The position numbers and the translations under genes are program-made. The notes below the pieces were generated by a model, which saw only the letters and a list, made by a program, of their open reading frames with translations, was not told the DNA's origin and did no database searches. A stretch of 64,000 bases of DNA from Planctomycetota bacterium (GTDB taxonomy: Bacteria > Planctomycetota > UBA1135 > GCA-002686595): the NCBI GenBank assembly GCA_016779205.1, contig JADHOC010000022.1, forward strand, positions 1 to 64,000, given 5' to 3'. Of the stretch, positions 25,688 through 33,768 are shown piece by piece (within the stretch, counting starts at the first letter, position 1; each line of letters starts with the position of its first letter).

Positions 25688-26889
25688 GCGCCACGGTGCA
25701 CGGTCCCGACGGGCGTACCCTCCAGCTGGAGGACACGGTGCTCGCCCCCTTCGAGGCGCGGGTCGACAGAGCCGCACCCCTCCCCCGTCGCTGCTTCGCC
25801 GCGGCCCACGTGACCATGCTCCCGGGGTACGCCGAGGTCGCCCACTCGGTGGAGCGGCCGGGCACGGCCCACGAGATCGCGGCCCACATCGACTGGGAGG
25901 CGACCATGGCGTTTCGGGAGCGCATCGACCGCTGCGGCATGGGCGTCGCCGAGGCCATGGACACGGCCCAGCGCTTCGAGCTGGGTTGGGACGGCGCCCG
26001 CGCCCTCATCGAGCGCACGGGGGCCCTGGGCCTCGAGAACGGCTTCGTCGGCGCCGCCTCCACCGATCAGCTCACCACCATCCCCGACCTGGACGCCCTC
26101 GCGGGCGCCATGGCGGAGCAGGTGCGCTTCGTCCGCGGCTGCGGCGGCATCCCGATCCTCCTCCCCCAGCCCTGGCTCACGGGGAGCGGCGCGGGCGAGG
26201 AGGAGTTCGTCCGCTTCTACACCGACGTCATCGACGCGTCCGAGGGTGAGGTGCTGTTGCACTACCTCGGGGAGATGTTCCACCCCTCCATGCGGGGCTA
26301 CTTCCCCGGGGACTCCCTGCGCCGGGTGCTGACCCACGACCCGGAGAAGGTGCGCGGCCTGAAGCTGTCGCTCTTGGACCGCGAGCTCGAGGAGACCCTG
26401 CGCGCCGAGCTCGCGCCCCGGGGCCAGGTGATCCTGACCGGGGACGACTACAACTTCGCCGCGCTCATCGAGGGCCAGCCGGGCCCGGCCAGTGACCTCG
26501 CGCCCCTCGGCGGGCGCCCCCTCGCGGGCGGTCCCTTCAGCCACGCCCTGCTCGGCATCTTCGCCGCGGTGACGCGCCCCGCCTCGGTGGCCCTGCGCCT
26601 GCTCGACGCCGGCGACGTCGAGGGGTACCGCGAGCTCATGGGCCGCTGCGAGCGGCTCGGCCGCGTGATCTTCGAGGCGCCGGTCCAGCGCTACAAGTCG
26701 GGCATCGCGTTCCTCGCGTGGCTCAACGGCCTGCAGGAGAACCGCATGCTCGCCAACCACGAGGAGCACGCCCGCAGCCTCGACTACTACCTGCGCGTCG
26801 CCGAGGCGGCGAGCATTGCGGGCGCCATCGACGACGCGGAGCTGGCCACCGGGCGGCTCGCGGCGCTGATCGAGAACCGCGCGGGCTGA
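25684..26889 (+). CDS. DUF993 (aldolase-like TIM-barrel) protein
   Basis: 401 residues, resembling the DUF993 family, which is related to dihydrodipicolinate synthase/N-acetylneuraminate lyase. The ATG at 25684 overlaps the stop of the transporter gene. Seen: VAHSVERPGTAHEIAAHIDWEATMAFRERIDRCGMGVAEAMDTAQR in shorter conserved blocks, GFVGAASTDQL, GGIPILLPQPWL, VLLHYLGEMFHPSM, and VRGLKLSLLDRELE, whose Lys could be a Schiff-base residue as in DHDPS-like lyases. The activity of DUF993 proteins is not established. The context (isomerase-like, flavoenzyme and enolase-type neighbours) suggests retro-aldol cleavage in carbohydrate or acid catabolism (inference). Confidence 0.78.
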   Translation: MSATVHGPDGRTLQLEDTVLAPFEARVDRAAPLPRRCFAAAHVTMLPGYAEVAHSVERPGTAHEIAAHIDWEATMAFRERIDRCGMGVAEAMDTAQRFELGWDGARALIERTGALGLENGFVGAASTDQLTTIPDLDALAGAMAEQVRFVRGCGGIPILLPQPWLTGSGAGEEEFVRFYTDVIDASEGEVLLHYLGEMFHPSMRGYFPGDSLRRVLTHDPEKVRGLKLSLLDRELEETLRAELAPRGQVILTGDDYNFAALIEGQPGPASDLAPLGGRPLAGGPFSHALLGIFAAVTRPASVALRLLDAGDVEGYRELMGRCERLGRVIFEAPVQRYKSGIAFLAWLNGLQENRMLANHEEHARSLDYYLRVAEAASIAGAIDDAELATGRLAALIENRAG

Positions 26890-26930
26890 ACGGGGACCGC
26901 GCTGGCGGAAGGGGCGACTAGGATGGGGCC

Positions 26931-27863
26931 ATGAAGCGCCCCATCGACCGACGACAGCTCCTGACCGCATCCCTGGCCGCCGCGGCCCTCTCGGGCGAGG
27001 CCCTGGCCGCCGCCCGGAAGGTGCAGGACGACGCGCCCAACCCCAAGGCGCGCTTCCGCAAGGCCCTGAAGTACGGGATGGTGCAGGAGCCCTCCGCGCC
27101 CACCGTCGCTGACCGCTTCGCGCTCCTCAAGGGGCTCGGCTTCGACGGGGTCGAGCTGGACAGCCCCTCGAACCTCGACGAGGACGAGGTCCTCGAGGCG
27201 GCCGAGGCCACGGGCCTGGTGGTCGAGGGGCTCGTGGACTCCCGCCACTGGCAGGACAATCTCGGATCCGACGACGCCGAGACCCGCCGCCGCGGCCGCG
27301 AGGCCCTGGACTTCGCCCTTCGGCAGGCCACGCGCCTGGGCGCCGACAGCGTGCTCCTGGTCCCCGCCGTCGTGAACGCTGGCACCAGCTACGGCACGGC
27401 GTGGCGAAACTCGGTGGCCGAGCTGCGCGAGATGGCGCCCCTCGCCGAGAGCCTGGGCGTGCGCATCGCCCTCGAGAACGTCTGGAACAACTTCCTGCTC
27501 TCCCCCGTGGAGGCCCGCCACTATCTCGAGGAGATCGGCAGCCCCGCCGTGGGCTGGCACTTCGACGTGGGCAACGTCCTGCGCTACGGGTGGCCGGAGC
27601 ACTGGATCGAGGTGCTGGGGGCCGAGTACGTGTTCAAGCTCGACATCAAGGACTACAGCCGCAAGAAGATGAACGACGAGGGCCTGTGGAAGGGCTTCGA
27701 CGTGAAGATCGGAGACGGCGACAGCGGCTGGCCCAGGGTCCTCGCCGCCCTCGACGCCATCGGCTTCGACGGCTGGGCGGCGGCGGAGGTCGGCGGCGGG
27801 GACGCGGAGCGACTGGCCGACATCTCCAGGCGGATGGACCGGGTCCTCGGGCTCGCCGACTGA
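26931..27863 (+). CDS. Tat-exported sugar phosphate isomerase/epimerase-like TIM-barrel protein
   Basis: 310 residues. The N terminus is a twin-arginine signal: IDRRQLLTASLAAAALSG with Arg7-Arg8. The mature part is an AP-endonuclease-2/xylose isomerase-like barrel: GFDGVELDSPSNL, GLVVEGLVDSRHW, LGVRIALENVWNNFLLSP, VGWHFDVGNVLRYG, VFKLDIKDYSRKK and GWAAAEVGGGD. The Glu, His/Asp and Glu ligands of the metal site are present in these strands. Planctomycetes carry many such exported sugar-isomerase-like proteins of unknown substrate. It lies 41 bp after the DUF993 gene and is likely the last gene of the operon. AGGA at 26920-26923 can serve as ribosome-binding site. Confidence 0.85.
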   Translation: MKRPIDRRQLLTASLAAAALSGEALAAARKVQDDAPNPKARFRKALKYGMVQEPSAPTVADRFALLKGLGFDGVELDSPSNLDEDEVLEAAEATGLVVEGLVDSRHWQDNLGSDDAETRRRGREALDFALRQATRLGADSVLLVPAVVNAGTSYGTAWRNSVAELREMAPLAESLGVRIALENVWNNFLLSPVEARHYLEEIGSPAVGWHFDVGNVLRYGWPEHWIEVLGAEYVFKLDIKDYSRKKMNDEGLWKGFDVKIGDGDSGWPRVLAALDAIGFDGWAAAEVGGGDAERLADISRRMDRVLGLAD

Positions 27864-28076
27864 GCGGGAGGGAGCGCCCGCCCCGCGAGGAGCGCGGCGC
27901 ATCGTCGGGAAAACCCGCGGCCCCGTCCCGGGGCGCGGCGAGCGTGTCGCAACTCGGGCCTCGAATCCGGACGGTTGTAGAGAACCCGAAGTGTCCGCGA
28001 TCCGTCTTGGGGCAAGCTGAAGCAGCGGCAGCGACCTCCGGTCGCGCCGCCGAGTCCCCACTTCCCAGGATCCCCC

Positions 28077-30635
28077 ATGCAATTCCGCATTCATGCAGCC
28101 GCCCTCCTCGCCGCACCTGCGCTGCTCGCGGGCCTCACGTCCGCCCAGACGGCCCAGACCTTCCCTCTCCAGGCGGCCCCCGGAGCCGAGCTGAAGCTCG
28201 GCGAGGCCGTGCTGACGACCGACCTCTCGGCCATCGCCACCCTCACCACCCTCGATGAGGTCGTCCTCACGGGCGTCCCGCTCCCCTCGGGCGAGACGGT
28301 CTCCCTCGACCTGGAGCGCATCGACGTGGAGCGGCGCCAGTTCGGCGTCCACGTCGACGGGGTGCTGATTCCCGGCATCACCGACGGGCTCGGCCTCTCC
28401 GTCTGGAAGGGACAGATCGCCGGAGATGAGCACAGCGACGTCATGCTCGGCTTCTCGAGCACGGGCTCCCGCGGCTGGATCCGCAGCCGCCACGAGCTCG
28501 TCCACCTGCTCGCCATGCCCCACGAGGGCGGCAGCTGGCGCGCCGCGCCGGGCCTCCTGGTGACCGAGGAGAGCCTCAACGCCCAGGGCCACGTGCACGA
28601 GGGGAACTGCGAGACGCGGCCCCCCGCCACCCCGCCGGTCCCGCGCCCCTTCCAGTCCGGCCCGGCCACCTCCCAGATGGTGACCACCGACTCCGTCAGC
28701 CTGCGGGAGTGCCCGATCGCGATGGAGACGGACTACCAGCTGTACCAGCTGTTCAACGACGTCAACGCGACCACGGCCTACCTGACGACGCTGCTGTCCT
28801 TCATCAGCGACCGCTACGAGTCCCAGGCCTCGACGATCCTGACCTTCCCCTACCTGCAGATCTACTCCAACTCGAACGACCCCTGGAGCACCCCCGAGAA
28901 CGGCGGGAACTCCATCGACATGCTCAACGAGTTCGTGAACGCCTGGCAGGGCAACGTCCCCGGTGGCGCGACCCTCGGGCACATGATGAGCGGCGCCGGC
29001 CTCGGCGGCGGGGTCGCCTACCTCGACGTGCTCTGCAGCAGCGGCTTCAACTTCGGCGTCAGCGGCAACATCGCGGCGCAGGTGAACTTCCCCGTCGTGC
29101 AGCAGCCGTCCAACTGGGACTTCATCGTGGTCTCCCACGAGATCGGTCACAACTTCAGCTCGCCCCACACCCACGACTTCTGCCCGCCCCTCGACGAGTG
29201 CGCGCCCAACGGCTACTTCGGGAGCTGCCAGAACTCGCAGGTCTGCTCGAACATGGGCACGATCATGAGCTACTGCCACCTGTGCAGCGGCGGGACGGGC
29301 AACATCACCACGTACTTCCACCCCGAGGCGGCCGCGCTCCTCACCAGCGCGTCCGAGGCCTGTAACCCGGCCATCTTCGAGGTCCAGGTCACCGCACCCG
29401 AGGTCGTCTCCGACCTCTCGCCCACCCAGACCATGATTCAGGCGGTCGTCGGCACCATCGGTTCCGCGACCATGAACTACCGCCTGGCGGGGACGACGAC
29501 CTCGACGCCTGTCGCCATGACCCCCATGGGGAGCGGCGCTTTCGTCGCCGACATCCCCGCGGTCCAGTGCGGCCTGACGGTCGAGTACTGGTTCGACATC
29601 GACATCGCCGGCATCGGCGCCACCACGGCCCCCTCTGGTGCTCCGGGCGAGTCCTACACCGCGGTCGGCGGCATCGAGACGGTGCTCTTCGCGGACGACT
29701 TCGAGACCAACCAGGGCTGGACCGAGGCCAACCTCGGCGCCAGCTCCGGCGACTGGGAGCGCGGCGTGCCGGTGAACGACCCCAACTGGTCCTACGACCC
29801 GGCGTCCGACTATGACGGCTCCGGCAGCTGCTACCTGACCCAGAACCAGTCGGGCAACACGGACGTCGACAACGGGGCCGTCCAGCTGGTCTCCCCGGCC
29901 ATCGACCTGAGCGTCCCTGGTTCGACCCTCAGTTACGCCTACTACCTGCGCCTGACCAACTCGAACGGTGTCGACCAGCTGCTCGTCGAGGCGAGCTCCG
30001 CCGGCGGCCCCTTCTCGGAGGTGACGCGCCACGACACCGACGGCGGCACCGACTGGCGGACTGCGACCCTGACCCAGGCGGACTTCATCGCGGCCGGCGT
30101 GACCCCCGGGCCCCAGGTCCGCCTCCGGTTCACGGCCAATGACGACAACCCCCAGAGCATCGTCGAGGCCGGCCTCGACGCGCTCATGGTTCGCGCCATC
30201 GACTGCGGCGCGGTCGGGACGGTCTACTGTGACCCCGCCGCCCTGAACTCCACCGGGAGCCCGGCCACCATCTCGGCCGAGGGCAGCGAGCTGGTCGCGG
30301 ACAACGACGTCACGCTCACCATCGAGTCCCTGCCCCCCAACACGGTGGGCTACTTCCTCACCTCGCAGACCCAGGGCTTCGTCGCCAACGCCGGCGGGAG
30401 CCAGGGCAACCTCTGCCTCGGTGGGAGCATCGGGCGCTACATCAGCTCGGTCCTCAGCTCCGGCCCCGCCGGGACCTACTCGCTCCAGCTCGACCTGACG
30501 GCCGTCCCCCAGCCCACGGGCTTCGTCGGGGTGACCGCGGGTGAGACCTGGAACTTCCAGTCCTGGTACCGGGACCAGCTGCTGGGCTTCCCCAGCTCCA
30601 ACTTCACCGAGGCCATCGAGATCCTCTTCCAGTAG
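28077..30635 (+). CDS. Secreted reprolysin-like zinc metalloprotease with C-terminal module
   Basis: 852 residues. A signal peptide (residues 1-22, ALLAGLTSA) is followed by a propeptide-like region. The M12-type catalytic domain spans about 220-430, with the zinc motif HEIGHNFSSPH: His354, Glu355, His358, His364. Nearby cysteines (CPPLDEC, CQNSQVCSNMGTIMSYCHLC) fit the met-turn region of reprolysins. Residues 440-540 look like an Ig-type domain, and 545-715 like a MAM/jelly-roll domain (ETNQGWTEANLGASSGDWERG, then LSYAYYLRLTNS). The tail from Tyr717 to 852 (Cys780, W830-Y-R-D) resembles the end of the protease at 47910-49874. It is preceded by 213 bp containing GGTT-N6-AACC at 27973-27986. 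Confidence 0.85.
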   Translation: MQFRIHAAALLAAPALLAGLTSAQTAQTFPLQAAPGAELKLGEAVLTTDLSAIATLTTLDEVVLTGVPLPSGETVSLDLERIDVERRQFGVHVDGVLIPGITDGLGLSVWKGQIAGDEHSDVMLGFSSTGSRGWIRSRHELVHLLAMPHEGGSWRAAPGLLVTEESLNAQGHVHEGNCETRPPATPPVPRPFQSGPATSQMVTTDSVSLRECPIAMETDYQLYQLFNDVNATTAYLTTLLSFISDRYESQASTILTFPYLQIYSNSNDPWSTPENGGNSIDMLNEFVNAWQGNVPGGATLGHMMSGAGLGGGVAYLDVLCSSGFNFGVSGNIAAQVNFPVVQQPSNWDFIVVSHEIGHNFSSPHTHDFCPPLDECAPNGYFGSCQNSQVCSNMGTIMSYCHLCSGGTGNITTYFHPEAAALLTSASEACNPAIFEVQVTAPEVVSDLSPTQTMIQAVVGTIGSATMNYRLAGTTTSTPVAMTPMGSGAFVADIPAVQCGLTVEYWFDIDIAGIGATTAPSGAPGESYTAVGGIETVLFADDFETNQGWTEANLGASSGDWERGVPVNDPNWSYDPASDYDGSGSCYLTQNQSGNTDVDNGAVQLVSPAIDLSVPGSTLSYAYYLRLTNSNGVDQLLVEASSAGGPFSEVTRHDTDGGTDWRTATLTQADFIAAGVTPGPQVRLRFTANDDNPQSIVEAGLDALMVRAIDCGAVGTVYCDPAALNSTGSPATISAEGSELVADNDVTLTIESLPPNTVGYFLTSQTQGFVANAGGSQGNLCLGGSIGRYISSVLSSGPAGTYSLQLDLTAVPQPTGFVGVTAGETWNFQSWYRDQLLGFPSSNFTEAIEILFQ

Positions 30636-30688
30636 GCGAACGCCAGAGAGCCATGCTGCTCGCCGCCCGCGTCCGCGGTCGCCCCAGG

Positions 30689-30703
30689 GCGCCCCGCGGG
30701 CGC
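30689..30703 (+). terminator. Weak hairpin between the protease and tdk
   Basis: GCGCCC-CGC-GGGCGC at 30689-30703, followed by GGGCTCTTTCG, 53 bases after the protease stop and before the convergent tdk. The short U-tract is interrupted, so this is a low-confidence terminator. Confidence 0.3.
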
Positions 30704-30736
30704 GGGCTCTTTCGTGCCGCCCCCCGGCGGCGGCGC

Positions 30737-31348
30737 TCACCGCTCGCTCGGGTTGGAGCGGCCCTCGAAGGCCTCTCTCCAGTGCCGGCGACACAGGGAC
30801 AGGTACGTCTCGTTGCCCCCGATCTGGACCTGCTCCCCCGTGGTCATCACGTTCCCCGCGCCGTCCTTCCGGATGACCATCGTGGCCTTGCGGCCGCAGT
30901 GGCAGATCGTGCGGATCTCGCGCATGGAATCCGCCAGCGCGAGGAGCGCCGCGGACCCGGGGAAGGGCTCCCCGCGGAAGTCCACGCGGAGGCCGTAGGT
31001 CATGATCGGAACGCCGAGGTCATCCGCGGCGCGAGCCAGCTGCCAGACCTGCTCCGGCGTCAGGAACTGCGCCTCGTCGATGAGGACGCAGGCGATCGGT
31101 TCGGCGCCAAGGCGGGCCTCGATCTCCGTCCCGATCACCTCGAAGAGGTCCTCGCCCGGCCGGTAGGTCCGGGCCTCGGTGTCGATCCCGATCCGGCTGG
31201 AGACCCGCCCGTCGCCGTCGCGGTCATCGAGGGCGGCGGTCATGACCAGCGTCCCCATGCCGCGCTCGCGGTAGTTGTAGTCGGCCTGCAGGAGCACGGT
31301 CGACTTGCCCGCGTTCATCGTGGAGTAGTTGAAGTAGAGCTTCGCCAT
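30737..31348 (-). CDS. tdk: Thymidine kinase (type II)
   Basis: A 203-residue salvage enzyme that phosphorylates thymidine to dTMP in the cytosol. The P-loop is MNAGKSTVLLQADYNY near the N terminus. The Walker-B/lid region is ACVLIDEAQFLTPEQV with the conserved Asp-Glu, then VPIMTYGLRVDFRGEPFPGS. Zinc cysteines are in ICHCGRKATMVIRKDG, and a further Cys is in SLCRRHW. The length matches the 190-210 residues of bacterial Tdk. The gene is last on the minus strand behind the Mla operon, nine bases after the lipoprotein stop. It may be transcribed with it, though functionally unrelated. Confidence 0.95.
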   Translation of the reverse strand: MAKLYFNYSTMNAGKSTVLLQADYNYRERGMGTLVMTAALDDRDGDGRVSSRIGIDTEARTYRPGEDLFEVIGTEIEARLGAEPIACVLIDEAQFLTPEQVWQLARAADDLGVPIMTYGLRVDFRGEPFPGSAALLALADSMREIRTICHCGRKATMVIRKDGAGNVMTTGEQVQIGGNETYLSLCRRHWREAFEGRSNPSER

Positions 31349-31357
31349 GGTTCCAAC

Positions 31358-31933
31358 TCAGTTGTGGATGACCGCCTCGACGACCCCGTTGACCGCGGCA
31401 GCCAGCGCCGCGGCCGCGGCCTCCGCCTCCCCCGCAGCGCCAGGCTCCGAGACCACCGCGCGCCCTTCGAAGCGGCGGTCCACGAGGACCCCGCTGCTGT
31501 CCTCGGCCAGGGCGATCAGCGTCACGGCGGCCGCCGACTCCGCACCGCCCGCGATCTCGAGCTGCACGAGCTCCACCTGGAGCCTGAGGGTGGAGGCCCG
31601 CGCCAGGGAGCGCTGCCGGTAGAGGGCCTCCTCGAGCGCCCTCCGGGTCACCTGAGCAGGGTCCTCGGCCCACCGCGAGTAGTCGTCGTAGCGGACCTCG
31701 TGGGCTGCGGTGCGTCTCATCAGTCGCTCCGTCACGGCCTCGGAAGCCGCCACGCGGCCGAGGCTCACGCTGTCCCGGGTGGTGGACCCGGCGCTGCCCT
31801 CGGCGGGCGCCATCGCCTCCGCCGGCGGGTTGAGGTCGAGCCAGTGAATGGGCGGAGCCGGGGCGGGCTTGAGGTCCACGCAGGCGAGGGCGAGGAGCCC
31901 GAGCGGCGCGAGGGTCCAGTGGGAGAGCTTCAT
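31358..31933 (-). CDS. ABC transport auxiliary lipoprotein of the Mla system
   Basis: 191 residues. The signal peptide ends in a lipobox (LLALACVD, Cys18), so it is a lipoprotein. The middle part has the PqiC/ABC-type auxiliary pattern: APPIHWLDL near the start, AAHEVRYDDYSRWAEDPAQVTRRALEEALYRQ, which is the usual Y-x-x-W/R-W...P segment, and LRLQVELVQLEI. Such lipoproteins accompany MCE-domain ABC systems and probably dock them at the outer membrane. The position right after mlaD and the four-gene order support the assignment. Confidence 0.78.
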   Translation of the reverse strand: MKLSHWTLAPLGLLALACVDLKPAPAPPIHWLDLNPPAEAMAPAEGSAGSTTRDSVSLGRVAASEAVTERLMRRTAAHEVRYDDYSRWAEDPAQVTRRALEEALYRQRSLARASTLRLQVELVQLEIAGGAESAAAVTLIALAEDSSGVLVDRRFEGRAVVSEPGAAGEAEAAAAALAAAVNGVVEAVIHN

Positions 31934-31951
31934 GGTCGTTGTCGTTTGGGC

Positions 31952-33025
31952 TCAGCGCTCAGCGCCGCCTGAGCGGCCCCGGAGCAGGACGCCTGGGTCT
32001 CGGTCGATCAGGCCGGCGAGCTCCTCGATCTTCTTCAGGGCCCGCCGCACCTCCATGAGGGTCGCGGTCAGCTCGGCGCCCGTGGGCTCGTAGCTGCGCG
32101 CCAACGCGCTGGTGGAGTCGGCCGCCCCTCGGAGCGATGCCGTGGTCCCCGCGAGGTCGGCGTCACGCAGGACTCCCTCCGTGGAACGCAGCGCCTCGCC
32201 GGCCGAGGCCACCAGGGCCCGGACGTCCACGAGCAGCGCCTGGAACTCGCTCGCGCTCTGCTCGACGACCCCCTCTGTCCCGGTGAACCTCGTGAGGGCC
32301 CCGTCCAGGTCTCCGACGAACGCCCGGAGCTCCTGGACCAGGGCCTCGGTCTCGCCCATGAGCTTCGTGGGGTCCGCGCGGTCGAGGGTCACGCTGAGGC
32401 TGTCCGCCGCCGACGAGATCGAGGTGGACAGGCGCTCCACGTCCATCTCATTGAGCTTGCGATCCACGGTCGCGGTGAGGCGACGGAAGTCAGCGAGCGC
32501 CTTCGGGACGTCCTCGGCCAGCCCGCGGAGGGCGTCCTCGAGCCCCTTCAGGGTGGAGGGGGTGGCGGGCACGAAACCGGGCGGCGGATCGAAGGGCACC
32601 TCGATCGTGGGCGCGGACTCGGGGAAGAAGTCCGCCTCGAGGAACTTGATGCCGGTGATGCCCTGGGACGCCATGGTGAAGCGCAGGTCCATGGGGACAT
32701 CGGGGAGCTCGTCGCTGGCCTGCTGGTCGCTGTCCAGCACGTTGAGGGACCGCATCGCCTCCACCCGGAGGCTGGCGTGAACCTCCACGAGGCGGCGGTC
32801 CTGGGCGAGGCGGATGTCGGTGACCTTGCCGATGGTCACCCCGCGCACCTTCACCGGCGCGCCGACCTCGAGGCCCTGGACCGACTCGTCCAGGAAGGTC
32901 ACGCGCTCGATGGTCTCGGAGTTGAAGCGGTTGGCGCCCAGCCAGAAGAGCGTCGCCACGGCGGCCACCACGCCGCCGACCACAAACGCTCCCACCTTCC
33001 ACTCGTTGGATCGATTGACGCTCAC
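31952..33025 (-). CDS. mlaD: MlaD-family MCE-domain substrate-binding protein
   Basis: 357 residues. It has an N-terminal membrane anchor (WKVGAFVVGGVVAAVATLFWLG) and one MCE domain at about 38-125 (VQGLEVGAPVKVRGVTIGKVTDIRL, then GITGIKFLEADFF). A long predicted coiled-coil follows, with repeated amphipathic segments (LRGLAEDVPKALADFRRLTATVDRKL, VRALVASAGEALRSTEGVLRDADLAG). MCE proteins form the lipid-conducting ring of phospholipid ABC transporters. The C-terminal helical extension is longer than in E. coli MlaD and more like the needle-type MCE proteins. It overlaps mlaF by four bases. Confidence 0.9.
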   Translation of the reverse strand: MSVNRSNEWKVGAFVVGGVVAAVATLFWLGANRFNSETIERVTFLDESVQGLEVGAPVKVRGVTIGKVTDIRLAQDRRLVEVHASLRVEAMRSLNVLDSDQQASDELPDVPMDLRFTMASQGITGIKFLEADFFPESAPTIEVPFDPPPGFVPATPSTLKGLEDALRGLAEDVPKALADFRRLTATVDRKLNEMDVERLSTSISSAADSLSVTLDRADPTKLMGETEALVQELRAFVGDLDGALTRFTGTEGVVEQSASEFQALLVDVRALVASAGEALRSTEGVLRDADLAGTTASLRGAADSTSALARSYEPTGAELTATLMEVRRALKKIEELAGLIDRDPGVLLRGRSGGAER

Positions 33026-33768
33026 GCGGGCACCTCGCCGGTCACGGACTCACGGTGGAAGAAGGCCCGCACCCGCGGGTCCGTGCACTCGTCCCGGAGC
33101 ACCCGCGGGTCTCCCTCGGCGATGATGCCTTTCGTGTCCCGGTCCAGGAGGAAGCAGCGGGTACCGATGCGATAGATGCTCTCGAGTTCGTGGGTCACGA
33201 CGACGAGGGTCAGGCCGAGGGCTTGGTTCAGGGTCAGGAGGAGGTCGTCGAGCTCGGAGGCGGTCACCGGGTCCAGCCCCGCCGACGGCTCGTCCAGGAA
33301 GAGGAGGTCGTTCTCAAGGGCCAGCGCGCGGGCGATGCCCGCCCGCTTGAGCATGCCGCCCGAGAGCTCAGAGGGTAGGCGATTGGCCGCCTGCTCCAGG
33401 CCGACCAGGCGGAGCTTTCCGGCGACGATGCCGTCGATGGTCGCCCCATCCAGATCGGTCCACTGCTCCAGGGGCAGCGCCACGTTCTGGGCGATCGTCA
33501 TGGAGCCGAACAGGGCGCCGGCCTGGAAGCTGACCCCGAAGCGGGGCCGCTTGCCATCGAGCAACGCGGGGTCCCCGACGCCCTCAAGCGCGATGGAACC
33601 GCCGAGCGGAGGCTGGAGCCCGATCATGGTCCGCAGCATCGTGGACTTGCCGGTCCCCGAGCCGCCGAGCACGAGGAACACGTCACCCCGCTCCACGTTG
33701 AAGTCGAGGTGCTCCATCAGCGGCTTCGTGTAGCCGATGGTCAGGTCTCTCGCCTCGATCAAGGCCAT
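33022..33768 (-). CDS. mlaF: Phospholipid ABC transporter ATP-binding protein
   Basis: A 248-residue ABC ATPase. Walker A is VLGGSGTGKST, the signature is LPSELSGGMLKRAGIARAL, Walker B is DLLFLDEPSAGLDPVTA, and the switch His is in VVVTHELESI. The SGGM signature and the EPSAGLDPV stretch are typical of MlaF/Ttg2A. It powers lipid movement with MlaE and MlaD at the inner membrane. The start overlaps the mlaE stop by one base and the end overlaps mlaD by four, so the operon is translationally coupled. Confidence 0.93.
   Translation of the reverse strand: MALIEARDLTIGYTKPLMEHLDFNVERGDVFLVLGGSGTGKSTMLRTMIGLQPPLGGSIALEGVGDPALLDGKRPRFGVSFQAGALFGSMTIAQNVALPLEQWTDLDGATIDGIVAGKLRLVGLEQAANRLPSELSGGMLKRAGIARALALENDLLFLDEPSAGLDPVTASELDDLLLTLNQALGLTLVVVTHELESIYRIGTRCFLLDRDTKGIIAEGDPRVLRDECTDPRVRAFFHRESVTGEVPA

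Noticed and set aside
26919..26924. TAGGAT before the Tat-exported isomerase-like gene as a -10 element
   Set aside because: It lies only 7 bases from the ATG, has no -35 partner and is better explained as an AGGA ribosome-binding site.
26787..30794. A 1335-codon open frame on the minus strand
   Set aside because: It is antisense to the isomerase-like and metalloprotease genes, with Val/Gly/Arg-rich sequence and no motif.
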